DNA of 6,000 nt from Actinomycetota bacterium. Its GTDB lineage: Bacteria; Actinomycetota; Coriobacteriia; Coriobacteriales; RUG844. The DNA lies in contig JAAXUU010000095.1 in the NCBI GenBank assembly GCA_013335845.1, positions 1 through 6,000 on the forward strand. Direction: 5' to 3'. This document shows positions 1 through 6,000 of the stretch, piece by piece. The position numbers and the translations under genes were made by a program. The notes below the pieces were generated by a model. It saw nothing but the letters and a program-made list of their open reading frames with translations. It was not told the DNA's origin and did no database searches. The first letter of the stretch is position 1, and each line of letters starts with the position of its first letter.

Positions 1-46
1 CACATCGAGATTCTCCTTGGCCGTCACAAAGGCGAATCTCGATGTG
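1..46. repeat. Perfect 13-bp inverted repeat (fold-back) at the left edge
   Basis: Bases 1-13 (CACATCGAGATTC) are the exact reverse complement of bases 34-46 (GAATCTCGATGTG), leaving a 20-base loop. The right arm lies in reading frame in the HlyD-like fragment, so the left arm reads as a copied-back stretch of that gene. There is no T-tract after it, so it is not a terminator. The repeat starts at base 1 and may extend further left beyond the window. If base 1 is a contig end, a fold-back artefact of strand-displacement amplification or assembly is the simplest reading. Confidence 0.85.
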
Positions 47-277
47 GTCTCGAACCAAGCGAAGTCGGATGTTGAACTCGCCGATTTAACGTTGCGTTTT
101 GCGGTGGAGGATCTGGAGAAGTACAATGACGGCGAGTATCCGACCAAGTTGAACGAGGCGAAGGGCTACCTGGCCACACTGGAGGCGAAGTTTCCCGACA
201 GCGGTTTCCGCCGCGCCGGTTTCGGCGCGAACCGTGACATCCGTGGTGAGCAGGCGCCGGAGCAAATCCTTTCGTAA
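2..277 (+). pseudogene. Fragment of an HlyD/RND-type membrane-fusion (periplasmic adaptor) protein
   Basis: The frame is open from the left edge, with a TTG at 17 that has no convincing ribosome site, to a TAA at 275-277. Up to about base 190 it encodes a highly helical stretch, TKANLDVVSNQAK then DVELADLTLRFAVEDLEKY and NDGEYPTKLNEAKGYLATLEAK. This resembles the alpha-hairpin coiled coil of HlyD-family adaptors, which bridge an inner-membrane pump to an outer-membrane channel. The lipoyl and beta-barrel domains are absent. After the lysine encoded at 188-190 the sequence turns into Gly/Arg-rich residues with no family resemblance, so the homologous part probably ends at 190-245. A PhoU fragment faces it on the other strand. 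The family call rests on recognition by eye. It is clearly a fragment, not a functional gene. Confidence 0.5.
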
Positions 278-747
278 TGTGACTGCCGTATTGCATCGAA
301 AGCCGCGCGGGAATCGCTCTTGATTTCGAGGAGACTCTCACCGGAATGAACCGGATTACCGGCAAAGTGTTCCTCAAGCCGCGCAACGCATGTGCCGACC
401 CGCGAAGCCAGCCGTTTCAGATCTCCCATGGCGTCTTCGGTAAAAAAAACATGCTCCTCTTTTCTCTCGACGATTCGCTCCAGAATCTCCTCGCAAGCAT
501 CCCCAATATGTTCAAGATCGGCAACGGTCTGCAGCAGACCGGGAATCAGAAGACCAACCTCGGGATTCTGCGTGGTGTGAGCCAACCTGGACAGAAATGC
601 GCTGATTTCATGATTCAGCGAATCAAGCACTTGCTCGTGTTGACGAATAGTATCTACCCTCCGGGCATCATAATCGAAGAGTATTTCCCGCGTATCATCA
701 ATTGCCCCGCCGCATCTGTCTTCACTTCGCAGCAGGAACAGATCCAT
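166..747 (-). pseudogene. PhoU-domain fragment, probably the C-terminal part of a Na/Pi cotransporter family protein
   Basis: Reading leftward from a nominal ATG at 747, residues about 27-168 look like a PhoU domain. Helix 1 covers DARRVDTIRQHEQVLDSLNH, the metal-binding helix is TVADLEHIGDACEEILE (residues 74-90), and the second repeat ends at FDAIRQSHYERICSGACSP (150-168). PhoU domains are helical bundles that bind metal clusters; they occur alone as phosphate-signalling proteins or as the cytoplasmic tail of NptA-type Na/Pi symporters. The SHYERICSG end is typical of the symporter tail, though a free-standing PhoU-like protein cannot be excluded. Both ends are missing. The first 26 residues are the ligase sequence read in another frame. 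Downstream of base 244 the expected last PhoU helix is replaced by an unrelated Arg/Pro-rich tail. No start signal precedes it, so it is a fragment joined to foreign sequence on both sides. Confidence 0.6.
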
Positions 748-1892
748 CCTGATGAACCATCCTTATTGCTGATGTCACGATTCGCCGAGACGATGGGTGA
801 GCACTCGGTTGTGCCATAACCGTGCAGGATATTGATGCCGAGGCCACGATAATCACGAACATAACGAGGGTCGAGAGGAGCTCCTCCACTGATGATGATA
901 CGCAGAGAACCCCCCAAAGCAGCGCGCGGTCTCTTCAGCAATTTAGAGCTGACATTCACGCCGAGACGTTGGAGGAAGCACGATATCTTGAGCGCGGCTT
1001 TGAGCTGATTCAGGCTTCCGGCTTCCTCGGCGGCGTGGAAGATCTTGCTATGGAATGTTTCGATATAGAGAGGTACGAGCACCATGACGGTCGGCGAGAA
1101 TGTCTCGAGATATTTGGGGAGGTATTTCACGCCGGGGCAAAGAGCGACCGACGCCCCATAATAGAACGCACCGAATAATCCGCAAAGATCTTCGAAGCAA
1201 TGGTGGAGTGGTAATATCGAGAGCATTACATCTTCCTGATGGAACAAAACGAGCTCGCCCGCGGCGTTGATATTGCTCGTGATGTTCTCATGGCTGAGCA
1301 TGACACCCTTGCTCGTCCCCGTCGTGCCTGAGGTGAAGAGTATGGAGCACGTTTGCTGCCCGTCTATCTCGACATCGGAGAACAGGTCGTTTCCGGCTTC
1401 GATCTCCTTGCGGCCACTGTCGATCAAGTCTTTCGCCGAGACATCCCCCGCAGCTTTCCCGAGTGCGATTCTCAGGCAATCGCAGTCACTCATGTCGACG
1501 GCGCTCTGCGCTTCTTCGGCATATTGATCCGTATAACATATCGCCGCAACCCTTGCCCGCTGGATCTGATCGGCGAGCTCTTCGACGGTCAACTCCTTAT
1601 CGAGGGGAACGACCGTCGCCCCGGTGCAGACTATGGAGAAATACGCCATAACCCAAGAGTAGGAATTCTCTCCGATAAGAGCGATACGCGACGAGCCGAG
1701 TCTCCGGGCTATCAACGAAGTTCCCATCGAGCGGATATCTTGGTAGAGTTCTACGGAGCTCGTGCGTGAGACCTCCCCGTTTCTCTCTAATCCCATCAAT
1801 GCCGTATTATCCGGGAAAAGCTCGATGCTTCGTTCCAGGAAAGCGCGCATGGAAGGTAGGTCGACAGAGGGGTAGAGGGGTGGTCTCTTCAT
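654..1892 (-). CDS. Long-chain acyl-CoA ligase (AMP-forming), truncated at the C-terminus
   Basis: This 412-residue product belongs to the ANL (acyl/aryl-CoA synthetase, NRPS adenylation, luciferase) superfamily, in the long-chain fatty acid-CoA ligase branch. That family forms acyl-adenylate and then acyl-CoA in the cytoplasm. The P-loop-like A3 motif FTSGTTGTSKG is at residues 186-196, the GGAPLDP segment at 336-342, and the A5 motif YGTTECSP at 359-366. Intact relatives usually have about 500-600 residues. Here the match stops at GQLMIRGK...SIMM (396-409), and PGG then a stop follows. The A7 hinge aspartate (normally HTGDLG), the A8 GRxK hinge and the C-terminal PSGK lysine are therefore all absent, and the product should not complete either half-reaction. 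The ATG at 1892 has no clear Shine-Dalgarno. The gene is divergent from the regulator operon at 2314. The break coincides with the PhoU junction at about 667, so truncation may be an artefact. Confidence 0.8.
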   Translation of the reverse strand: MKRPPLYPSVDLPSMRAFLERSIELFPDNTALMGLERNGEVSRTSSVELYQDIRSMGTSLIARRLGSSRIALIGENSYSWVMAYFSIVCTGATVVPLDKELTVEELADQIQRARVAAICYTDQYAEEAQSAVDMSDCDCLRIALGKAAGDVSAKDLIDSGRKEIEAGNDLFSDVEIDGQQTCSILFTSGTTGTSKGVMLSHENITSNINAAGELVLFHQEDVMLSILPLHHCFEDLCGLFGAFYYGASVALCPGVKYLPKYLETFSPTVMVLVPLYIETFHSKIFHAAEEAGSLNQLKAALKISCFLQRLGVNVSSKLLKRPRAALGGSLRIIISGGAPLDPRYVRDYRGLGINILHGYGTTECSPIVSANRDISNKDGSSGWICSCCEVKTDAAGQLMIRGKYSSIMMPGG

Positions 1893-2226
1893 AACGACAT
1901 CACGGGTTTCAAATTTACCAGCCCTTCAAAGTAGTTCTGTTCCAAACATGGAGACCTTCACGGTATTTGTGGAAAGCCTATGGGAAACGAACAAATTCAT
2001 AAAGTTGTGAACCTTGACAATGATAGCGTTTTTTCGGCGAAAAGGGAGGGTCAAGTTGAAGAAGATATTGTGGGGAAACACGAGGTAACGGCCTATGTCC
2101 ACGATTTCTCGACATCCGCCGGCCGTTGATCGGGTGGGCCGTATTCCGCGTTGCGGTCGCACTTCGATATCATCCCCGTGAAATCACCGTTTAAGTGGCC
2201 TGGTTGATTCCCTCGAATGAATTGTG

Positions 2227-2255
2227 TTGATAGCGGGTAACCTGTACGTTAAAAT
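2227..2255 (+). promoter_or_regulatory. Sigma-70 type promoter of the regulator-ligase operon
   Basis: The -35 TTGATA (2227-2232) and -10 TAAAAT (2250-2255) are separated by exactly 17 bases. Each hexamer is one mismatch from consensus. Transcription would start near 2262, giving a leader of about 50 bases before the ATG at 2314. An inverted repeat straddles the -10, which suggests repression at this site. Confidence 0.7.
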
Positions 2256-2261
2256 TTACAG
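2242..2261. promoter_or_regulatory. Candidate operator overlapping the -10 box
   Basis: CTGTA (2242-2246) and TACAG (2257-2261) form a symmetric pair around the -10 hexamer. Counting the inner bases, 14 of 20 positions are palindromic. A protein bound here would block RNA polymerase. The downstream XRE-type protein is the obvious candidate for autoregulation, but the assignment is inference from position and symmetry only. Confidence 0.35.
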
Positions 2262-2267
2262 TTCAAC

Positions 2268-2287
2268 ATGTGCTCAAATGAGTGCAT
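2268..2287. promoter_or_regulatory. Candidate operator: 20-bp imperfect palindrome in the leader
   Basis: The sequence reads ATG TG CTCA AA TGAG TG CAT. The outer ATG/CAT and inner CTCA/TGAG arms are exact inverted repeats around an AA centre, so only the two TG steps and the AA centre break symmetry. It lies just after the expected transcription start and 15 bases before the Shine-Dalgarno. In RNA the two mismatches become G-U pairs, so a short hairpin is also possible. A DNA operator seems more likely because the loop would be only two bases. Confidence 0.4.
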
Positions 2288-2302
2288 AAGGATAGAAAGA
2301 GA

Positions 2303-2308
2303 AGGTGG
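2303..2308 (+). promoter_or_regulatory. Ribosome binding site that fixes the regulator start
   Basis: AGGTGG lies five bases before the ATG at 2314. A GTG at 2305 in the same frame would give three extra residues, but it lies inside this Shine-Dalgarno and has only a weak purine run (AAAGAGAAG) in front. The ATG is therefore preferred. Confidence 0.65.
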
Positions 2309-2313
2309 AACCG

Positions 2314-2892
2314 ATGACCAACGATAACAGACTCGGAGTAAAGATAACAACGCTTCGCGAGTCGCTTCGACTTTCGCAGGCCGAATTGGCCGAGCGTTGT
2401 GATTGCGAAGTCAAGGTTATCGAGGGCCTGGAAGAGGGGAACCTAGCCCCCTCACTTGCACCGCTAATAAAGATAACACGTGCTTTGGGGGTGCGACTAG
2501 GTACTCTGCTGGATGATGATACGAATGTGGGTCCCGCGGTGACGCGTAAAGGTGATATCGAAGAGGCGACCCGATTGAAAAGCCTCGAGACCTCGAGCGA
2601 CGCCGGCCTGCTTCAGTTCTTCTCGCTCGCGGACGGAAAAAGTGCCCGTCAGATGGAGACGTTCATCATCAATGCCGATCCAAGCGGTGAGCTCGACCAT
2701 GTGCTCTCAACCCATGAAGGCGAGGAATTTCTCTACGCTCTCGATGGGTCGCTTGAAATCGCCTACGGCAAGGACATCTATGTGATCGAGCCGGGAGACA
2801 GCATCTATTATGATTCCATCGTACCGCATCAGGTACGTGCACATGGTAGCGATAGTGCCCGTTTCCTCGCGGTCGTTTACACTCCGGTATAG
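2314..2892 (+). CDS. XRE-family helix-turn-helix transcriptional regulator with C-terminal cupin domain
   Basis: This 192-residue protein is likely a cytoplasmic one-component regulator. Residues about 8-66 form a Cro/C1-type helix-turn-helix: the first helices are VKITTLRESLRLSQAELAER, the recognition region is CEVKVIEGLEEGN, and the domain closes with ALGVRLGTLL. Residues about 110-190 form a double-stranded beta-helix cupin. Motif 1 is STHEGEEFLYALDG (132-145) and motif 2 is PGDSIYYDSIVPHQV (160-174). His134, Glu138 and His172 could bind a metal, but the first histidine of the usual HxH pair is Ser132, so the pocket may bind a ligand with reduced or no metal. The size is typical of this two-domain family, whose members often act as local sensors for a small metabolite. 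The acyl-CoA ligase starts nine bases after the stop. Control of its own operon, with a carboxylic acid or acyl-CoA as effector, is inferred from context only. Confidence 0.9.
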   Translation: MTNDNRLGVKITTLRESLRLSQAELAERCDCEVKVIEGLEEGNLAPSLAPLIKITRALGVRLGTLLDDDTNVGPAVTRKGDIEEATRLKSLETSSDAGLLQFFSLADGKSARQMETFIINADPSGELDHVLSTHEGEEFLYALDGSLEIAYGKDIYVIEPGDSIYYDSIVPHQVRAHGSDSARFLAVVYTPV

Positions 2893-2901
2893 GAGATCGA
2901 T

Positions 2902-4608
2902 ATGGAAAACACGCAAGAATATCTCGGCGAGCCCGGCTCGCCCGATTACAAGCTGCATACCGAACTGACGATCGGGGATTATTTCAGAAACCAAGTCGCA
3001 ATCGACCCGGATCACGAGTTCGTCGTCTATCCCGATCGTGATCTGCGCTGGTCATACAAGGACTTCGATGAGCGCACCGACAATCTGGCACGCGGTCTGC
3101 TCGCAATCGGGCTCGAACCGGGTGACCATCTCGGTGTGTGGGCCCGCAATATTCCGGACTGGCTCACCTTCATGTACGCTACGGCGAAAATCGGCGTTGT
3201 GCTGGTAACGATGAACCCTGTGTATAAGATCCATGAGCTCGATTATGTTTTGAAGAAGTCCGACATGAAGGCGCTGTGTATCATCGATGCATACAGGGAT
3301 GTCGACTATATCAAGATCATTCGCGAGCTCATCCCCGAATCCGAGAAATGCCAACGTGGTCATCTCGATGCACCTGAATTCCCCTATCTCAAGAATCTCA
3401 TCTACATGGGACCTGAGAAGCATCGCGGGTTCTACTCGGTCCCCGAACTCTTGCTTCTCGGCGAACATGTGCAGGAAGAGGCACTCGAGGAAGCACGCAC
3501 GAAATTCGACAACAACGACGTTGCCATGATGCAATACACGAGCGGCACTACGGGCTTCCCCAAGGGAGTCATGCTCACGCATCGCAATATCTTGAACAAT
3601 GGTTTCTATATCGGCGACCGACAGGATCTTACACCTGAAGACCGCATCGTCCTGCCCGTCCCGTTCTTCCATTGCTTCGGTTGTGTGTTGGGTGTTTTGG
3701 CCGCTCTCACCCATCGCTCGACTATGGTCATAGTCGAGGACTTCAGTCCGTTGATGGTCTTGCAGGCGGTTCACAAGGAGAGAGCGACTGCGCTTTACGG
3801 CGTCCCCACGATGTTCATCGCCGAGCTCAACCATCCGCTTTTCGACACATTCGATTTCTCCCATATGCGTACGGGTATCATGGCCGGTTCCCCCTGCCCT
3901 CCGGAAACCATGAAGGAGGTCATCGATCGGATGCATGCGACCGAATTGACGATCTGCTATGGTCTTACCGAGACGAGCCCCGTGTTCATTCAGACATCGA
4001 CGGATGATACTTTCGACCACAAATGCTATACGATCGGCCGCAAGCACGATGCGGTCCAGGTTCGTGTCATCAACCCTGCAACAGGCGAGGATTGCGATTT
4101 CGGTGAGCCCGGCGAACTGTGCTGTCGCGGTTATAACGTCATGAAGGGCTATTACAATATGCCCGAAGAAACCGCTAAGGTACTTGATAAGGATGGCTAC
4201 CTGCACAGCGGAGATCTTGGCATTTTGGACCCCGATGGCTATTATCGTGTCACCGGGCGTATCAAGGATATGATCATCCGTGGAGGTGAGAACATCTACC
4301 CACTCGAGGTCGAGAATTTCTATCTCTCCATGCCCGGCGTGCTGGATGTCCAAGTCGTCGGAATTCCCGATGAGAAGTACGGTGAAATCGTCGGGGCTTT
4401 CGTCCGAACACGTCCCGGATTCACGCTCACCGAAGAAGAGGTGCGCGATTATGGAATCGAACGCATGGGACGCTACAAGGTACCGAAACACGTATTCTTC
4501 ATCGATGAATTCCCTATGACCCCATCCGGCAAGATACAGAAGTTCAAGCTGCGCGAAATGGCTAAAGAGATGCTTGGAATAGACACGTCTGTATTCGAGA
4601 AGAAATAA
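2902..4608 (+). CDS. AMP-forming acyl-CoA ligase (FadD-like / AMP-binding family)
   Basis: This complete 568-residue ANL-superfamily ligase would activate a carboxylic acid with ATP to the adenylate and then to the CoA thioester in the cytoplasm. All core motifs are present: A3 [11 protein letters not shown] (212-222), A5 YGLTETSP (353-360), the hinge-containing SGDLG (436-440), A8 [16 protein letters not shown] (452-467), and the C-terminal PSGKIQK (541-547) with the catalytic lysine at 544. No signal peptide or membrane segment is seen. The start is secure: AGGAGA (2891-2896) lies five bases before the ATG and overlaps the regulator's TAG, so translation is probably coupled. The overall pattern fits medium- or long-chain fatty acid ligases, but aryl or other acid substrates cannot be excluded from sequence. 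It differs clearly from the truncated ligase at 654-1892, so the two are not recent duplicates. A terminator follows 35 bases after the stop. Confidence 0.93.
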   Translation: MENTQEYLGEPGSPDYKLHTELTIGDYFRNQVAIDPDHEFVVYPDRDLRWSYKDFDERTDNLARGLLAIGLEPGDHLGVWARNIPDWLTFMYATAKIGVVLVTMNPVYKIHELDYVLKKSDMKALCIIDAYRDVDYIKIIRELIPESEKCQRGHLDAPEFPYLKNLIYMGPEKHRGFYSVPELLLLGEHVQEEALEEARTKFDNNDVAMMQYTSGTTGFPKGVMLTHRNILNNGFYIGDRQDLTPEDRIVLPVPFFHCFGCVLGVLAALTHRSTMVIVEDFSPLMVLQAVHKERATALYGVPTMFIAELNHPLFDTFDFSHMRTGIMAGSPCPPETMKEVIDRMHATELTICYGLTETSPVFIQTSTDDTFDHKCYTIGRKHDAVQVRVINPATGEDCDFGEPGELCCRGYNVMKGYYNMPEETAKVLDKDGYLHSGDLGILDPDGYYRVTGRIKDMIIRGGENIYPLEVENFYLSMPGVLDVQVVGIPDEKYGEIVGAFVRTRPGFTLTEEEVRDYGIERMGRYKVPKHVFFIDEFPMTPSGKIQKFKLREMAKEMLGIDTSVFEKK

Positions 4609-4643
4609 TCCAATCATCGGATAAGAATTCATTTCTGCGGTTG

Positions 4644-4671
4644 AGCGGGAGACGGTTTCGTCTCCCGCTTT
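4644..4671 (+). terminator. Intrinsic terminator after the acyl-CoA ligase
   Basis: The arms AGCGGGAGACG (4644-4654) and CGTCTCCCGCT (4659-4669) form a perfect 11-bp G+C-rich stem with a GTTT loop. The tail is TTTGAATTTCGTT, a broken rather than pure T-tract. Its position 35 bases after the ligase stop and ahead of the next promoter supports a terminator for the regulator-ligase operon. Confidence 0.85.
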
Positions 4672-4751
4672 GAATTTCGTTGCCTGAATTTCTTCACATG
4701 GATTTCTTTGGGACTTCGTTATCGAAAATACACGTAACCGGGCTTTGAAAG

Positions 4752-4760
4752 TGCTATAGT
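4752..4760 (+). promoter_or_regulatory. Extended -10 promoter candidate for the ABC exporter
   Basis: TGCTATAGT fits an extended -10 (TG, one base, TATAGT at 4755-4760). No good -35 sits 16-18 bases upstream; the TTGAAA at 4745-4750 is far too close. The site lies between the terminator and the ABC gene, so an independent transcript is plausible, with a leader of about 45-70 bases depending on the start codon. Confidence 0.45.
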
Positions 4761-4815
4761 TCGGTGTTCGAAAAGAAACGGATCAAACGATATCTCACAC
4801 TAGATGTGCGGATAC

Positions 4816-6000
4816 ATGACAAGTATATGGAAGTCGATGTTTAAGATTCTTCGCACGTATTTCAAGCGATTCGTGCCCTATTTGGTAGTCGCCGTGCTTT
4901 TTACCTTCCTACAGGTTTACGCAGAGCTGAAACTACCGGACCTTATGAGCGATATCGTCGATGTCGGCATCGTCGGGCGTGATGTTTCGTACATCATGCA
5001 GGTCGGTGCGATCATGCTTGGATGGGCTTTATTCTCGATGGCTTGTATCGTAGGGGTGTCCTATTGCGCGGCTCATGCCGCGATGGCATTCGGTCGTGAT
5101 GTCCGTCAGGGCGTGTTCCATAAAGTCGAGAGTTTCTCAACGTATGAGTTCGATGAGTTCGGTACAAGCTCGCTTATCACGCGCGCGACGAACGATGTCC
5201 AGCAGATCGAGCGCATCGTACAGATGCTCATGAGTATGGCCCTTATGGCCCCCTTCATGTTCGTTGGCGCTGCGGTGATGGCATGGATCAAGAGCCCCGA
5301 GCTCTCCATGATAATCTTCGGCGCCATCCCTATCATGCTTATATTCATCGCCGTGATGGTAAAGTACGGTATGCCGCTTCTACGCTCCCTACAGGAGCGC
5401 ATCGACAAACTCAATCTGGTGACTCGTGAGAATCTCACGGGCATGCGTGTCATCCGCGCATATAACAAGGAGGACGCGGTTGAAGAGCGTTTCGCCGAGG
5501 CGAACAGTGGGCTGGCGGAAACCAATGTGAAAGTGGCGCGCCTCATGGGTGGGCTCATGCCCCTGATATTCCTTACTGTCAACTTCGCTATAGTCATCAT
5601 CATATGGAAGGGAGCGCTTGGCGTCTACGCCGGCACGTTACTCGTCGGTGATATGATGGCAATCATCCAATATGCCACTATGGTGCTTTTCAGTATCATG
5701 ATGCTCTCGATGATGTTCGCGATGTTGCCGCGCGCTTTGGCGGCGGGAGACCGCATCAACGAGGTTTTGGAAAGACTGCCGGAAATCAGAGACGATGCGC
5801 AACCGGTTCGTATCTCGGGGGATGTCCGCGGTCTTCTTGAATTGGAGCACGTGAGTTTCAAGTTCAAAGACGCGGAGAAGCCATCGATTTGCGATGTGTC
5901 GGTGAGGTTCTCGCCCGGTGAGACGACCGCGATCATCGGTTCCACCGGTAGTGGTAAGTCGACTTTGCTGAATCTCATAATGCGTTTCTATGATCCAACC
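4816..6000 (+). CDS. ABC exporter subunit, fused permease and ATP-binding domains (cut by the right window edge)
   Basis: The 395 residues visible belong to a type IV (B-family) ABC exporter half-transporter of the multidrug/lipid kind. Membrane segments lie at about residues 19-36, 61-86, 137-157, 163-182, 244-262 and 280-303, which is the six expected. The early LMSDIVDVGI and the coupling-helix stretch LITRATNDVQQIERIV (120-135) are characteristic of the heterodimeric subfamily. The nucleotide-binding domain begins near 340: Phe350 sits at the A-loop, where Tyr is more usual, and Walker A GSTGSGKST is at 375-383. The Q-loop, signature and Walker B lie beyond the window. Start codons at 4804, 4816 and 4837 share the frame and none has a strong Shine-Dalgarno. 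By comparison with relatives beginning MFK-like, 4837 is also plausible. A partner half-transporter is expected just downstream. The substrate cannot be read from sequence. Confidence 0.93.
   Translation, partial: MTSIWKSMFKILRTYFKRFVPYLVVAVLFTFLQVYAELKLPDLMSDIVDVGIVGRDVSYIMQVGAIMLGWALFSMACIVGVSYCAAHAAMAFGRDVRQGVFHKVESFSTYEFDEFGTSSLITRATNDVQQIERIVQMLMSMALMAPFMFVGAAVMAWIKSPELSMIIFGAIPIMLIFIAVMVKYGMPLLRSLQERIDKLNLVTRENLTGMRVIRAYNKEDAVEERFAEANSGLAETNVKVARLMGGLMPLIFLTVNFAIVIIIWKGALGVYAGTLLVGDMMAIIQYATMVLFSIMMLSMMFAMLPRALAAGDRINEVLERLPEIRDDAQPVRISGDVRGLLELEHVSFKFKDAEKPSICDVSVRFSPGETTAIIGSTGSGKSTLLNLIMRFYDPT

Larger units (their letters stand above)
1893..2313. other. Divergent intergenic region, about 420 bp
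   Basis: This region separates the leftward truncated ligase from the rightward regulator-ligase operon. The right third carries a clear sigma-70 promoter, two imperfect palindromes and a ribosome binding site, listed separately. For the leftward gene only a weak candidate is visible: the complement of 1912-1920 reads TGGTAAATT, an extended -10-like element without a -35, which would give a very short leader. Bases about 1920-2220 hold nothing I can assign. A 78-codon open frame on the minus strand (1926-2162) lacks a ribosome site and has no protein-like composition. Confidence 0.6.

Noticed and set aside
346..819. Plus-strand open frame of 157 codons
   Set aside because: It lies across the PhoU-ligase junction on the opposite strand and reads as low-meaning sequence. 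The minus strand carries the recognisable protein domains.
1353..1769. Plus-strand open frame of 138 codons
   Set aside because: It is antisense to the conserved A3 region of the truncated ligase and has no family resemblance.
2014..2042. Perfect TTGACA at 2014-2019 as a -35 element
   Set aside because: The hexamer 17 bases later is GCGAAA and no acceptable -10 exists at 16-18 bases. There is also no gene close downstream in that direction before 2314.
2031..2044. Palindromic TTTTCG G CGAAAA
   Set aside because: The arms are short and A/T-rich with a one-base centre and no promoter or terminator context. It is likely chance.
1926..2162. Small minus-strand open frame of 78 codons in the intergenic region
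   Set aside because: It has no ribosome binding site, an unusual composition and no recognisable domain. It is probably chance.
3052..4632. A 526-codon open frame on the minus strand opposite the intact ligase
   Set aside because: It is the mirror of a highly conserved ligase whose motifs are all on the plus strand. It has no ribosome site, its product resembles no family I know, and codon bias of the sense gene explains the missing stops.
1..6000. Search for tRNA, CRISPR array, insertion-sequence ends and toxin-antitoxin pairs
   Set aside because: No cloverleaf, regularly spaced repeats, transposase motifs or paired small genes were seen by eye.

Overview
The window holds the ordinary chromosome of an anaerobic or facultative bacterium with about half G+C. 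The gene set is a cupin-type regulator paired with an acyl-CoA ligase, a half-transporter of the heterodimeric multidrug ABC exporter type, and a PhoU tail of a Na/Pi cotransporter type. That mix would fit an actinobacterial gut or sediment anaerobe such as a Coriobacteriia member, but the placement is inference by feel and of low confidence. There are no RNA genes, CRISPR arrays or recognisable insertion sequences.

Bases 1 to about 670 are a patchwork. The first 46 bases are a perfect 13-bp fold-back. A plus-strand piece of an HlyD-type membrane-fusion protein follows, without either end. From about 245 to 667 a minus-strand piece of a PhoU-domain protein also lacks both ends. At about 655-675 it joins a long-chain acyl-CoA ligase (minus strand, start at 1892) that is cut off before its C-terminal lid domain. 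Three broken genes in under 700 bases beside a fold-back look most like an amplification or assembly chimera. A real rearrangement remains possible.

Bases 1893-2313 are non-coding and lie between the divergent truncated ligase and a regulator gene. They contain a good sigma-70 promoter (TTGATA, 17 bp, TAAAAT) and two imperfect palindromes, one on the -10 and one in the leader, which could be operators. Bases 2314-4608 are a tight two-gene operon: an XRE-type helix-turn-helix protein with a C-terminal cupin domain, then a complete 568-residue AMP-forming acyl-CoA ligase whose Shine-Dalgarno overlaps the regulator's stop codon. The likely logic is that the cupin protein senses a carboxylic acid or acyl product and controls its own operon with the ligase.

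A strong intrinsic terminator at 4644-4671 closes the operon. A probable extended -10 promoter then leads into an ABC exporter subunit, which runs off the right edge just after its Walker A motif. I found no convincing undescribed system. The regulator-ligase operon with its candidate operators is the best biology here, and the broken left end is the main caution for anyone using this sequence.
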